DNA of 59,188 nt from JBFHDX01 sp041584475 (GCA_041584475.1 JBFHDX010000008.1:1-59188), one strand, 5' to 3'. Numbered from the stretch's first letter, positions 9,206 through 18,176 are shown. Numbers and translations: made by a program. The notes: a model not told the origin generated them from the sequence alone.

Positions 9206-10417
9206 CTATTGCGGGTCCTGGCCCGTCTCCGGCCCCGCTTCCGTGCCTTCCCCCATCGTCCCCTCGTCGCCGGCGCCGGCCTGTCCCTTCAGGTTGCGCG
9301 GGTCGAAGACGCTGCCGAACGTCCCCGCTCCGAGACCCTGGCTCGCCGGGCCGGCCGGTTGCTCAGCACCCGCCGCCGGCTGGGATTGCCGATACTGCTC
9401 CTCGAGTTGCCGCTGGCGCTCCAGCTTCTGCTGCAGCAGGTCGGCCTTGCAGGTCTCGGCACTGTGACCCATCGCCAGCCAGATGCCGAGAAACGTCGCC
9501 ACGACCACCATCGCGCCCATGGCCATGGCCGGATTGCGGCCGAACAGCCCGCGCACGAGAGTACCCGCACCGTTGCCCGCGGGCAGCATGCGCGCCTTTT
9601 TCAGCTCGGCGCGCTTGTGCATGCCCTCGTAGAACAGCGCACCAATGACCGTCAGCACGATGATGATGAAGGCGACCGCCGAGATCGACGGATCGATGCC
9701 GAGCCGCACCTTCTGCGAGATGATGGTGGTGAAGGTATGCAGGTGCGAGATCGTGAATACGGTCGTGTTGTAATTCTCGAACGACGCCAGGAACGCGATG
9801 ATCGCGGCGGAGATGATGGCAGGCTTGAGGAAGGGCAGCAGGATTCGCCGGAATGCCTGCGTGTTCGTCGCGCCGAGATCCAGCGCAGCCTCGATCTGGC
9901 CGGTGTCGAAGCGCTGCAGCCGGGCAATGATGATCAGCATGCAGTAGGACGAGATGAAGCTCGACTGGCCGAGCACGGTCAGGAAGATGCCGTTGTAGAA
10001 CAGGCTGTCGGTGCCGAACCCCGTGGATTGCGCCACGCGATCCCAGAAGATCAGCGTCGAGATGCCGAGGACGACGCCGGGGATCAGTATCGGTGCGGTG
10101 ATCAGCGTGTAGTAGCTCGCACGCGCCGACGGCCTTATCTGCGTCAGGAAGAGCGCGCCGGCCAGACCCAGCGCGACGGAGAGCACGACCACGGCGATGC
10201 CGATGACGAGCGAATTGAGCAGGCCGCTGTGCAGCCGCTCGTCGGCGGCGAGCTTCGCGAACCACTCGAAGGTCAGGCAGTCCCACGGCGAGATGCGCGG
10301 AAAGCTGGAGCTGTTGAGGGCCGTGACGACCATGATGAAGAGCGGCCCGAACAGAAAGCCGAAGAAGGCGAGCAGGTAAAGGCCGGTGAGGCCGCGTGCC
10401 AGCAGGCTCGATCTCAT
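9206..10417 (-). CDS. potC: Polyamine-type ABC transporter permease (PotC-like) with extra C-terminal domain
   Basis: A 403-residue inner-membrane permease. Residues 1-270 form the six-helix MetI-like domain with the EAA loop (EAALDLGATNTQAF, 177-190) that contacts the ATPase. This core matches PotC/PotI of spermidine/putrescine importers. Unusually, residues 280-403 add a seventh hydrophobic segment (about 297-317), a Gln/Glu/Arg-rich coiled-coil-like stretch (about 322-346) and a Gly/Pro/Glu-rich tail; ordinary PotC proteins end near residue 265-285. The start overlaps the stop of the upstream permease gene by four bases. It is the last gene of the potDABC operon. Confidence 0.88.
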   Translation of the reverse strand: MRSSLLARGLTGLYLLAFFGFLFGPLFIMVVTALNSSSFPRISPWDCLTFEWFAKLAADERLHSGLLNSLVIGIAVVVLSVALGLAGALFLTQIRPSARASYYTLITAPILIPGVVLGISTLIFWDRVAQSTGFGTDSLFYNGIFLTVLGQSSFISSYCMLIIIARLQRFDTGQIEAALDLGATNTQAFRRILLPFLKPAIISAAIIAFLASFENYNTTVFTISHLHTFTTIISQKVRLGIDPSISAVAFIIIVLTVIGALFYEGMHKRAELKKARMLPAGNGAGTLVRGLFGRNPAMAMGAMVVVATFLGIWLAMGHSAETCKADLLQQKLERQRQLEEQYRQSQPAAGAEQPAGPASQGLGAGTFGSVFDPRNLKGQAGAGDEGTMGEGTEAGPETGQDPQ

Positions 10418-11343
10418 CGGCCGATCTCACCCATGCGGACGCGGAACAGCCGCATGATGCCGAGCACCATGATCATGCAGGACACCAGCAGGATGATCGC
10501 GTAGGCCGCGCCGCGGTTCCAGTTGAAGTACTCGAAGAAGCCCTGGTAGATGATCTGGGTGAACCACAGGCTGGACGGCCCGCCGAGGATCTGCGGCGCC
10601 GCCAGCGCGCCCGCCGACAGCATGAAGACCATCGTGCAGCCCGACGTGATGCCCGCCTTCGCGAACGGCATGACGATGCGCCAGTGGATGCGCCACCACG
10701 GCGCCCCCATGTCGCGCGCGGCCTCGATCTGGTTCTTGTCGAGGCTCTCGATCGCGGCGTAGAGCGGGAACACCATCAGCAGGATGTAGGCATAGCCGAG
10801 GCCCGCGTAGAGCGCGACGTCGGCGCGTATGAAATCGATCGACGCGTCGATGATTCCGAGCGTCTTCAGGGTCGTGTTGATCAGCCCGGCATCGCCGAAG
10901 ATGATCCGGAATGCAAAGGCACGCAGGATCTCGTTGATCCAGTACGGCACCACGAGCGAGAGCGCGAGGAGGCGCGCCCAGCTGCCGGTGGCGACCTGCG
11001 CCATGTAGTAGGCGATCGGGTAGCAGAGGATGAAATTGAAGATGGTGACGAAGATCGCCGCGACGAGGGTGCGTCCGAATACGGTTACGTCGACCCGGTT
11101 CCAGCCGTCGGAATTGCCGGGGTTGCCCTTGATGAAATACTCGTAGTTGGTCGTCGTGTAGACGTCCTGCGGGCCGCCGATCGCGTCGGGTGGCAGCTTG
11201 AAGCGGAACGAGAAATCGACCATCGTCAGCTGCGGCAGGACGATCAGGAAGAGGATCCAGAAGCTCACGCCGATCAGCATGAACAGCGCCATGCCGATAC
11301 CGTTCTTCTCGAAGAATTTGCGTGCAGCGGCGACGGGATTCAT
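10414..11343 (-). CDS. potB: Polyamine-type ABC transporter permease (PotB-like)
   Basis: A 309-residue permease with six predicted membrane helices and the EAA loop (IEAARDMGAPWWRIHWRIVM) characteristic of MetI-like permeases. The first helix (GIGMALFMLIGVSFWILFLI) is followed by a large periplasmic loop of about 65 residues containing PDAIGGPQDVYTTTNYEYF, typical of the PotB/PotH side of spermidine/putrescine importers. The gene starts 12 bases after the ATPase gene and overlaps potC by four bases. With PotC it forms the inner-membrane channel. Confidence 0.9.
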   Translation of the reverse strand: MNPVAAARKFFEKNGIGMALFMLIGVSFWILFLIVLPQLTMVDFSFRFKLPPDAIGGPQDVYTTTNYEYFIKGNPGNSDGWNRVDVTVFGRTLVAAIFVTIFNFILCYPIAYYMAQVATGSWARLLALSLVVPYWINEILRAFAFRIIFGDAGLINTTLKTLGIIDASIDFIRADVALYAGLGYAYILLMVFPLYAAIESLDKNQIEAARDMGAPWWRIHWRIVMPFAKAGITSGCTMVFMLSAGALAAPQILGGPSSLWFTQIIYQGFFEYFNWNRGAAYAIILLVSCMIMVLGIMRLFRVRMGEIGR

Positions 11344-11355
11344 GGCCCGCCGCCC

Positions 11356-12462
11356 CTAGAGCTCGTCCGACAGGGCGCCGGCCGGCAACGCCACCGCCTG
11401 GTCGGGCTTGTAGGCGAGGGTCACCGATTCGCCGGTCGACGAGGCCCGCGACTGGCCGCGGTTGGTGAGCGACATCTTGACCTGGGTGCCGCCCGCCGCC
11501 TCGAGGGAGATGTGGTAGCTCTGCCCCTCGAACTCCTCGTTGACGATGGTGGCGGCGATGCCGTTCCCGCTGCCGGACCCGGCGACGGTGAAGTTCTCCG
11601 GCCGGATGAAGACGATCGCGCTGTCGCCGGGCGCGAGATCGCCGCGCGCGGCGGTGGCGATACGTGCGGGCAGCTCGCCCACCGCCGTCGAGACGACCGC
11701 GCTTCCGTTGTCGACCGCCTTGACCGTGCCCGAGAAGCCGTTGTTTTCGCCCACGAACGACGCCACGAACGCCGTCGACGGGTCGTCGTAGATCTGCTTG
11801 CCGCCGCCGACCTGCTCGATCACGCCCTCGCGCATGACGGCGATATGGTCGGACATGGTCAACGCCTCGCCCTGGTCGTGGGTGATGTAGATGAAGGTCA
11901 GCCCGACGCGCTGCTGGATGGCGCGCAGCTCGGTCCGCATGTGCTGGCGCAGCTTCAGGTCGAGCGCCGAGAGCGGCTCGTCGAGCAGCAGCACCTGCGG
12001 TTCGGCGGCGAGCGCGCGGGCGACCGCCACCCGTTGCCGCTGCCCGCCGGAGAGCTCGTCGACCAGCTTGTCGCCCTGGCCGGACAGGGCGATCAGCTCC
12101 AGCAGCTCGTCGGCGCGCCTGCGCCGCTCGGCCTTGGGCATGCCCCGGACCTCGAGCGAGAAGGCGATGTTCTCCCATACCTTCATCAGCGGGAACAGCG
12201 CCAGGTTCTGGAAGATCAGCGCCGTCGGCCGTTTGTTGGGCCCCATGCCCGCGACATCCCGGCCGCCGATGCGGACCACGCCCTCGCTCGGCTCCTGGAA
12301 GCCGGAGATGGTGCGCAGGATGGTCGTCTTGCCGCAGCCGGACGGGCCGAGGAAGGAGAAGAACTCGCCCTCCTCGATCTTCACCGATGCGTTCCTCACG
12401 GCGGTGAAATCGCCGAACCTGACCGACAGGTTCTCGAGCTCGACGCCGACGCCAGATTTCAT
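11356..12462 (-). CDS. potA: Polyamine-type ABC transporter ATP-binding protein (PotA-like)
   Basis: A 368-residue ATPase with Walker A GPSGCGKTT, Q-loop region, signature LSGGQRQRVAVARAL, Walker B VLLLDEPLSALD and switch His in ITHDQGEALTMSD. A C-terminal TOBE domain (about 270-360) with FIRPENFTV is typical of the PotA/MalK class. It energises import through the PotB/PotC-like permeases. It is separated from the binding-protein gene upstream by 124 bases that contain a strong hairpin, a common way to make less ATPase than binding protein. Confidence 0.92.
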   Translation of the reverse strand: MKSGVGVELENLSVRFGDFTAVRNASVKIEEGEFFSFLGPSGCGKTTILRTISGFQEPSEGVVRIGGRDVAGMGPNKRPTALIFQNLALFPLMKVWENIAFSLEVRGMPKAERRRRADELLELIALSGQGDKLVDELSGGQRQRVAVARALAAEPQVLLLDEPLSALDLKLRQHMRTELRAIQQRVGLTFIYITHDQGEALTMSDHIAVMREGVIEQVGGGKQIYDDPSTAFVASFVGENNGFSGTVKAVDNGSAVVSTAVGELPARIATAARGDLAPGDSAIVFIRPENFTVAGSGSGNGIAATIVNEEFEGQSYHISLEAAGGTQVKMSLTNRGQSRASSTGESVTLAYKPDQAVALPAGALSDEL

Positions 12463-12537
12463 GGACTACCGCCTCTGCGTTGGAAGGGATCGCGGCGCGG
12501 GGGGATCAGGCCACCCAGCGGGCGCACCCTGCAGGAG

Positions 12538-12569
12538 GGGCTCCGGACCCGCAGCGGGGTCCGGAGCCC
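12538..12569 (-). terminator. Hairpin between binding-protein and ATPase genes (attenuator or processing signal)
   Basis: A perfect 13-base-pair GC-rich inverted repeat (arms 12538-12550 and 12557-12569) with a six-base loop lies just after the potD-like stop codon. No T-run follows it on the minus strand, so it is probably a partial terminator or an RNA-stabilising 3' hairpin that raises the amount of binding-protein mRNA relative to the ATPase and permeases. Confidence 0.6.
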
Positions 12570-12586
12570 GTTCGTCGCGAGGCGTA

Positions 12587-13756
12587 TCAGGCGCTCTCGA
12601 ACTTGTTCACGTACTCGGTGCGAACGTCCGCATACCAGGGCTGCGTCGGCGGCCACGGGTTCAGATTTGCCAGCGCGTCGCCCGGATAGGCGTCGTTGAA
12701 GTTCTTCGAGTACTGCGCACTGGCGAACTTCTCAGCCCCGAGCACCGGCGAATTGTAGCCGTGCGTGTCGATCGCCCGGCCGGCCGGCTCCGCCTCGTAG
12801 GCGACCTCGATGAACGCGTAGACCTGGTCGATGTTCTTGGCACCGACGGGAATCGCCATGCCGTCGACCCAGGCCATCGCGCCTTCCTTCGGCGCCCGGT
12901 ACATGACCGGCTCGCCGGCGTTCTTGAGCGCGAGCGGCGGGCCGTCCCAGGTCTGGCCGACGATCACGCCCTCGTTCATCAGACCGTTCTTCTGCGTGTC
13001 GCCGTCGTTCCAGAGGATCTTGATGTTCTTCTTGTGCTTGATGCACCAGGCGGTGACCTTCTCCCAGGCCTTGCGCATGGCCTCCTCGCTCTTGTAGCCG
13101 GCCCACATCGAGCCCGGTTCGAGCTCGCCGACGGTCTCCATGTAGAGTCCGGCGCACAGCATCATCGAGTGCGGACGCCCCATCGTCTTGCCGGCGTTTT
13201 CATCGGCCCAGACGTCGCCGTAGCTGGGGAACTGGCCCTTCGGGCTCCACTTGTCGGTGCGCCAGGCGATGCCCTCGGTGCCCCAGATGTGCGGCAGCCA
13301 GTGCGAGCCCTTGCCGCCGAAGTTCCAGAGATCGTCGCCGATCTTGGCCATGGCGGGGTTGACCTTGTCGATCGGCACGCGGCTCATATCGATCGGCTGC
13401 AGCAGCTTCTCGACTTCCCACTGCGGCGCGCGATCGTTGGTCGGGCTGACGATGTCGTAGCCCTGCCCCTTCGACGCCTTGAGCTTGTTGAGCAACTCCT
13501 CGTTCGAGCCGATGCCGGTGAAGTTGATCTTGATGCCGGTCTTTTTCATTACCGCCTCGGTGAAGTTCGGCGGCAGGTAATCCGACCACATCATGATGTT
13601 GATCTCGCCCGATGACGACAGCGCCCGCTTCACGAAAAACGGACCGGTCACCGCGACCGCGCCGGCAGCGGCGCCGGCCTGGAGCACGGTGCGACGAGTG
13701 AACCGCTTGGCGGCGCGCTGCGTCTTGATGCTTGAGATGCGTGACTTGCTGTTCAT
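12587..13756 (-). CDS. potD: Polyamine-type ABC transporter substrate-binding protein (PotD-like), Tat-exported
   Basis: A 389-residue periplasmic binding protein. The ATG at 13756 has GGGAGG ten bases upstream; an ATG 36 bases further upstream is less likely. The N-terminus has a twin-arginine signal (FTRRTVLQAG then a hydrophobic Ala/Gly-rich stretch), so it is likely exported folded. The mature part opens with INIMMWSDYLPPNF and contains YDIVSPTNDRAPQWEVEKLL, the spermidine/putrescine-binding (SBP_bac_8) pattern. It heads the potDABC operon. The ligand class is inferred from family; related proteins can also bind gamma-aminobutyrate or betaines. Confidence 0.88.
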   Translation of the reverse strand: MNSKSRISSIKTQRAAKRFTRRTVLQAGAAAGAVAVTGPFFVKRALSSSGEINIMMWSDYLPPNFTEAVMKKTGIKINFTGIGSNEELLNKLKASKGQGYDIVSPTNDRAPQWEVEKLLQPIDMSRVPIDKVNPAMAKIGDDLWNFGGKGSHWLPHIWGTEGIAWRTDKWSPKGQFPSYGDVWADENAGKTMGRPHSMMLCAGLYMETVGELEPGSMWAGYKSEEAMRKAWEKVTAWCIKHKKNIKILWNDGDTQKNGLMNEGVIVGQTWDGPPLALKNAGEPVMYRAPKEGAMAWVDGMAIPVGAKNIDQVYAFIEVAYEAEPAGRAIDTHGYNSPVLGAEKFASAQYSKNFNDAYPGDALANLNPWPPTQPWYADVRTEYVNKFESA

Positions 13757-14231
13757 GTTCCCGATTCCTCCCTGTTCTCCCAAAAGACTCAATCGCCTGA
13801 CGGGGATGCCGGCGACTGTGCCGGATGCGGCAAATGTTACCGTGGGGCATTCACCGGCAGCAAGGGCGAACGTGTGCCATGGCCGGGAGGCGGTTCGTCC
13901 GAGGCGCCCACCCGCCGCCGGCCGATTACCAGCAACGCATTATTATTAAACGGTTATTTTGTTTCGGCGCGGTTCCGCGACTGTGCCGGCCGCCGTTCCG
14001 GCGCCGCGACGCGGCGGCGACGTTGCCGTGCGGCGGTGCGCCGGCCGCCTGCCGCGGATGGGCGGGTCGAAAGGACAAGCGAGATTTTCATTCGGACGCC
14101 ATGAATCTATGGTTTACTTGAGCCCGAGGTTCCGGAGCCTCGACCGAACTGCCAGCAAGGCACCCGGCACGGTGGCTCCGCGACCACGGGCGCGAAAGCG
14201 GCCCGATAATACTAACGGAGGAGGCAAACCC
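13757..14231. promoter_or_regulatory. Divergent promoter region between potD-like and phnS-like genes
   Basis: A 475-base gap between two divergently transcribed binding-protein genes. It holds an AT-rich island (13937-13965, with TTATTATTAAA) in an otherwise very GC-rich region, which is where promoters and regulator binding would be expected. A candidate minus-strand promoter lies at 13834-13863. I could not recognise a defined operator or riboswitch, and the short open frames inside look non-coding. Confidence 0.45.
13834..13863 (-). promoter_or_regulatory. Candidate sigma-70 promoter for potDABC
   Basis: On the minus strand a TTGCTG element (13858-13863) and a TAACAT element (13834-13839) are 18 bases apart, with the potD start about 78 bases downstream. 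The match is partial, and this is a prediction only. Confidence 0.3.
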
Positions 14232-15284
14232 ATGATTCGCATACGTCCGGTCGCGGTCGCCGCGACCCTGTCTGCGGTCGTCGCGCTTGCCGCGTTGCTC
14301 GCAACGAGCACCGGCATCGGAAGCGCCCGGGCCGAGACCGAGCTTACCGTCTATACGGCGGTCGAGGCCGAGGACCTCAAGCGCTACGCCGCGGCGTTCA
14401 ACGAGGATCACCCTGACATCAAGATCCGCTGGGTGCGGGATTCGACGGGTATCGTGACCGCGAAGCTGCTGGCCGAGAAGAACAACCCGCAGGCCGACGT
14501 GGTCTGGGGCCTGGCGGCGACGAGCCTGCTTCTGCTGAAGGGCGAGGGCATGCTCGAGCCCTACGCGCCGAAGGGGCTCGAGCGGCTGTCGGAGAAGTTC
14601 CGAGACAAGGACGACCCGCCGGCCTGGACCGGCATGGACGCGTGGATCGCGTCGATCTGCGTCAACACGGTCGAGTCCCAGGCCAAGGGACTGCCGATGC
14701 CCGGATCGTGGCGCGACCTCACCAAGCCCGTCTACAAGGGCCATGTCGTGATGCCGAACCCGAACTCGTCCGGCACCGGCTTCCTCGACGTCTCGTCCTG
14801 GCTGCAGATGTTCGGCGAGGGCGGCGGCTGGGATTTCATGGACAAGCTGCACGATAACATCGCCTGGTACACGCATTCGGGCTCGAAGCCGTGCAAGCAG
14901 GCGGCGGCCGGCGAGATCCCGATCGGCATCTCGTTCGCGTTCCGCGGCGCCAAGTCGAAGGCGGAAGGGGCGCCGATCGAGATCATCGTCCCCAAGGAGG
15001 GCGTCGGCTGGGACATGGAGGCGACGGCGATCATCGCCGGGACCGCGAAGCTCGACGCGGCGAAGACGCTCGTCGACTGGACGGTCTCGGAGAAGGCCAA
15101 CCGGCTCTATAACGAGGGCTACGCCGTGGTTGCCATCCCCGGCATCGCCAAGCCGGTGAAGTATTTCCCCGAGGGCATCGTCGACGCGATGATCGACAAC
15201 GACTTCCTGTGGGCGGCGCAGAACCGAGACCGCATCCTGGCGGAGTGGCAAGCCCGCTACGACTCGAAGTCGGAAGCGAAATAG
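14232..15284 (+). CDS. phnS: 2-aminoethylphosphonate-type ABC transporter substrate-binding protein (PhnS-like)
   Basis: A 350-residue protein with a Sec signal peptide (about residues 1-33, hydrophobic core ending GSARA) and a strong ribosome site (GGAGGAGG at 14217-14224). The mature part begins ETELTVYTAVEAEDL and has the SBP fold of the ferric-ion/AEP binding cluster, with PQADVVWGLAATSLLLL and HVVMPNPNSSGTGFLD. This pattern fits the putative AEP-binding protein of the PhnS-T-V system. The ATPase and fused permease that should work with it start 3.1 kb away at 18379, after a terminator and an unrelated insert. A ferric-iron ligand is the main alternative; the phosphonate monoester hydrolase downstream favours AEP. 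Confidence 0.8.
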   Translation: MIRIRPVAVAATLSAVVALAALLATSTGIGSARAETELTVYTAVEAEDLKRYAAAFNEDHPDIKIRWVRDSTGIVTAKLLAEKNNPQADVVWGLAATSLLLLKGEGMLEPYAPKGLERLSEKFRDKDDPPAWTGMDAWIASICVNTVESQAKGLPMPGSWRDLTKPVYKGHVVMPNPNSSGTGFLDVSSWLQMFGEGGGWDFMDKLHDNIAWYTHSGSKPCKQAAAGEIPIGISFAFRGAKSKAEGAPIEIIVPKEGVGWDMEATAIIAGTAKLDAAKTLVDWTVSEKANRLYNEGYAVVAIPGIAKPVKYFPEGIVDAMIDNDFLWAAQNRDRILAEWQARYDSKSEAK

Positions 15285-15308
15285 CGCCGCTTTATACGGC
15301 GGGGACGG

Positions 15309-15337
15309 ACCCGGCCTCTCCTCGGGGGAGGCCGGGT
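15309..15337 (+). terminator. Rho-independent terminator after phnS
   Basis: A perfect 10-base-pair stem (15309-15318 with 15328-15337), extendable by about three inner pairs, is followed by TTTC. It lies 25 bases after the phnS stop, showing that phnS can be transcribed alone and not only with the ATPase and permease genes 3 kb away. Confidence 0.75.
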
Positions 15338-15475
15338 TTCTGCAGCTCGATACTGCGCGTGCGCGGGACGGGACGCGAGGCTCACGTCGGCTCACGTTTG
15401 AAAACAGCCGTCCGTCGGGCACAAGGTAACGAGTCCGGGCTTAGCCAGGAGCGTAAATCTGGGAACCATCTCGGG

Positions 15476-17320
15476 TCACTGACTTTGGCCTCTTAGCAGA
15501 TAGACCTCGACCTGTTCCTCACGGCCACGCAGTTTCTGCGGTCCGAGATGCACGAGGTCAAAGGGCTTGACGAAGCTTCCCTTGACGGACCCGGATATGA
15601 AGACAGTAACGTCTTCGTCTGCATCGCTGAGCGTTTTGCCCGCTTCCTCGAGCCGTTGAGCAACATTCACCGCATCCCCAACAACGGTATAGCTGACGCG
15701 ATCCGATCCACCGATATTGCCGGCCACGACCCTTCCTGCGTGAATTGCGATGCGCAGGCGTATCTTCGGCGCATCCGTAAATGCCTCCTGGCGGCTCCTG
15801 TTCATCTCGACGACAGCGCGCGATATGTTCAATGCGCAGCGGCAGGCCCGGTCCGCCGGATCGACGTGCTGTTCGGGCGCTCCCCACAGCGCCATGACGC
15901 CATCGCCGATGAACTTGTCGACGGTTCCACCTTCTGCTTCAACAAACCTGGCAATCATGTCGAAGTGCTCATTGAGGAACTCAGCGGTGGCCGGGGCCGT
16001 CAGGTTCTCCGACAACGTCGTGAAGCCGACGAGATCCGTAAACATGACCACGACTTGTTGGTAGGAAGATTCAATTTCGCCATCCGGATTCTCGTGCATC
16101 AGTTGTCTGACGAGGCCTTTGGGCACGTACCGTTCAAACCAGCGCAGGCCATCCAACATCACGTTGAACGACTGTCCGGCATCGTCGAGTTCGCTAAAAA
16201 AACTGTGGGGAATTCGTTCGACGCTGACGAGATCCAGTTCTTGAATTCGCTTGGCGCCCTCCGCCAGTCGCCGCACTGGCTGAGCAATCTGGCGGCCGAT
16301 ATAGGCAGCCGCAGCAGCAGAAGAAACAGCCATCAGGAAGCAAAAGATGATCGCCCATTTCATGCGCGCCGCTTCCGCTGTCATATCATGCGACTCGACA
16401 TAGGTTCCGATCAGAAGAGGCCGATCGGCATAGCCATTCATTTCCCGGAAGAGGACGACGTATTCGAGCTCGCCATAGGCAACAATTCTCACGTCGGACC
16501 CAGCAATAAACTGTTCTGCGATCGTGAAGCGTTCGCGCTCTTTCCACATGGCAGATACCACCGGATCGGCAAACTTGTTCTGGTTCGGAAGCGGCGAAGT
16601 CCTATTCAGTCCGGGATAGCCGAACGCCATGAGCGGATGAGCCAGTACCTGCCCGCGCCCATGGAGTATGAAGGCGTTGGCACCGAGTTCGGCTTCGAAA
16701 TCGGACAGAAATTCCGACATCTGTATGGACGAGACCCAGGCAGAGATGACCCCCACCAACTCACCCGATCGGGTCACCGATCGCTGATAATTCAGAACCG
16801 GCTGCTCGTACTCTTGGCGCCACAGAACTGCGCCCCAGTATGGCTTCGTTCCTTTGGTCGCCCTGTCCAATAGCTGCTTCAGGTCGAGATCGTCACCCAC
16901 TCTTTGGAAAATTGGCAGAGATTCGTTGTCCTGGCGCTCAACACCGGTCAGCTCATAGTTGGAATCGATGAATTGGATACGGATGATCTGAGGAGTAGCT
17001 GAGACCGCGCCGAGCAAGAGACTGACGAACTCTGCTGATCGTCCTGGTTCTATTTCGTTCTTTTCGATCTGTTCGGATATATACTCCACCTGGTTTTGTG
17101 CAGACCGAAAGAACTGCTCGGTCTGTTTGCGCTGTGAGTTGATTATCAGCTCAGCTTTCTGCGTGAGGAGGTCTACGGTATTCTGATAACCCACAACGAG
17201 ACCAACTCCCAGCACGCCAGCGACGGAAGTGAGCACGAAGAAACCGAGGCCAAGGGCAAGGGCAACCGACATCGAAGCGTGCCAGGCTTCTCTCCCTCTC
17301 GTTCCTGGCTTTCTTGCCAT
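15476..17320 (-). CDS. Membrane adenylate/guanylate cyclase with extracytoplasmic sensor and HAMP domain
   Basis: A 614-residue receptor-type class III cyclase. A membrane helix (about 17-44) leads into a Cache-like periplasmic sensor (about 45-320), then a second helix (about 325-345), a HAMP linker with QPVRRLAEGAKRI, and a catalytic domain from about residue 420. Active-site residues are present: metal-binding Asp in VMFTDLVGFTTLSE and in FIGDGVMALWG, the Lys of VDKFIGDG, Asp in VVGDAVNVAQRLE and the transition-state Asn/Arg in NVAQR. The Lys/Asp pair favours ATP, giving cAMP. Sampled lines have about 55% G+C (33 of 60 bases in 16441-16500), clearly below the neighbours, and the gene interrupts the AEP importer on the opposite strand, suggesting acquisition. 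Confidence 0.92.
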   Translation of the reverse strand: MARKPGTRGREAWHASMSVALALGLGFFVLTSVAGVLGVGLVVGYQNTVDLLTQKAELIINSQRKQTEQFFRSAQNQVEYISEQIEKNEIEPGRSAEFVSLLLGAVSATPQIIRIQFIDSNYELTGVERQDNESLPIFQRVGDDLDLKQLLDRATKGTKPYWGAVLWRQEYEQPVLNYQRSVTRSGELVGVISAWVSSIQMSEFLSDFEAELGANAFILHGRGQVLAHPLMAFGYPGLNRTSPLPNQNKFADPVVSAMWKERERFTIAEQFIAGSDVRIVAYGELEYVVLFREMNGYADRPLLIGTYVESHDMTAEAARMKWAIIFCFLMAVSSAAAAAYIGRQIAQPVRRLAEGAKRIQELDLVSVERIPHSFFSELDDAGQSFNVMLDGLRWFERYVPKGLVRQLMHENPDGEIESSYQQVVVMFTDLVGFTTLSENLTAPATAEFLNEHFDMIARFVEAEGGTVDKFIGDGVMALWGAPEQHVDPADRACRCALNISRAVVEMNRSRQEAFTDAPKIRLRIAIHAGRVVAGNIGGSDRVSYTVVGDAVNVAQRLEEAGKTLSDADEDVTVFISGSVKGSFVKPFDLVHLGPQKLRGREEQVEVYLLRGQSQ

Positions 17321-17689
17321 TCCCTTAGCCCCCGGTGAGCCAATAGCTCAGCTTGGAGGACACATTCATACGGGTGTGCAATTTCCACAATTCAGAGTCG
17401 ATTACATTACGCGTATGTTCCGCAAAGAGGGAGATATTAATCGAAATCGCGTATTCGTGACCTTCGCAAGGAATTTCTCCTCGGGTCGCGAGCAAAAGTC
17501 AGGGGCTGCCAAAGATTAGTCCGCTCTGGTACCTAGAGCGGACACCGAACCTCGAAATGTCCGGTTAGCCCCCGGAAGCGGTCGTGAAAAATGATGGAGC
17601 GTAGCTGCTGCTCATAGCCAGGAGCAGCCGTCAACATAGAACCACAACGACTTTGCGCCCGTCGTAGAAGCCTTCTCCGTCGGCCTGAA
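17321..17689. other. Intergenic stretch without a gene
   Basis: About 370 bases of lower-GC sequence between the cyclase start and the small orphan gene. It should hold the cyclase promoter. The only clear structure is a perfect inverted repeat at 17519-17543. I see no convincing coding sequence in it. Confidence 0.5.
17519..17543. repeat. Perfect 9-bp inverted repeat around GGTACC
   Basis: The arms GTCCGCTCT and AGAGCGGAC flank a seven-base centre that contains the palindrome GGTACC. There is no T-run on either side. It could be a dimeric-regulator operator or a mobile-DNA remnant. The ten bases AGCGGACACC that include and follow the right arm recur at 18196-18205. Confidence 0.5.
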
Positions 17690-18100
17690 TCATCCCCCCT
17701 GATTTTCGACGCAAAAATTTAGGAGTTCACCGTTCCAGTGGTACCCGTCGTCATCAATATCGCTCAGTAGTTGGCAACAGATGATAAATCGGGTACTGGC
17801 GAGATGGCCAAAAACTCGCCGTTTAGAGATCGAAAATCCAGGCTCGCCGATCTCGTCTATGAAATCCTGACATTCTTCGGCCGGAAGGCTTTCGGCCCCA
17901 TCATTGACGTTTACTTCAACGATGACCGGCTCCTTTCCGTTCTTGTAGTAGAACTTGGCTTGGCTCCAATCGGCTGATTGTCGGTCTTCATCCGTTTCAA
18001 AGCGAGCTGCCCGATTTTCTCGCTTCAGTGCCGACTCAAATTGGTCGATCGAGGGGCGAGGTTCGTCGGTACAGAAAGCGCGAACGTAGTACCGCATCAC
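17690..18100 (-). CDS. Hypothetical small acidic protein
   Basis: A 136-residue cytoplasmic-looking protein with no signal or membrane segment. It starts at GTG 18100 or at the ATG directly after it. It is rich in Asp/Glu and aromatics (start MRYYVRAF, then KFYYKNGKEPVIVEVNVNDG, later GYHWNGELLNFC). I do not recognise the family; the mixed alpha/beta look with a short N-terminal strand resembles small immunity- or SMI1-type proteins only vaguely. G+C is low like the cyclase beside it, and both lie in the insert that splits the AEP importer. Coding is supported by length and codon bias, not homology. Confidence 0.55.
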   Translation of the reverse strand: MMRYYVRAFCTDEPRPSIDQFESALKRENRAARFETDEDRQSADWSQAKFYYKNGKEPVIVEVNVNDGAESLPAEECQDFIDEIGEPGFSISKRRVFGHLASTRFIICCQLLSDIDDDGYHWNGELLNFCVENQGG

Positions 18101-18176
18101 CTAATTCTCTGAAGAATACAGCGCGAGTCAACGTCTCCAACGGGTCACACTGCGACAGCGATCAGGTTCCAGCAAT

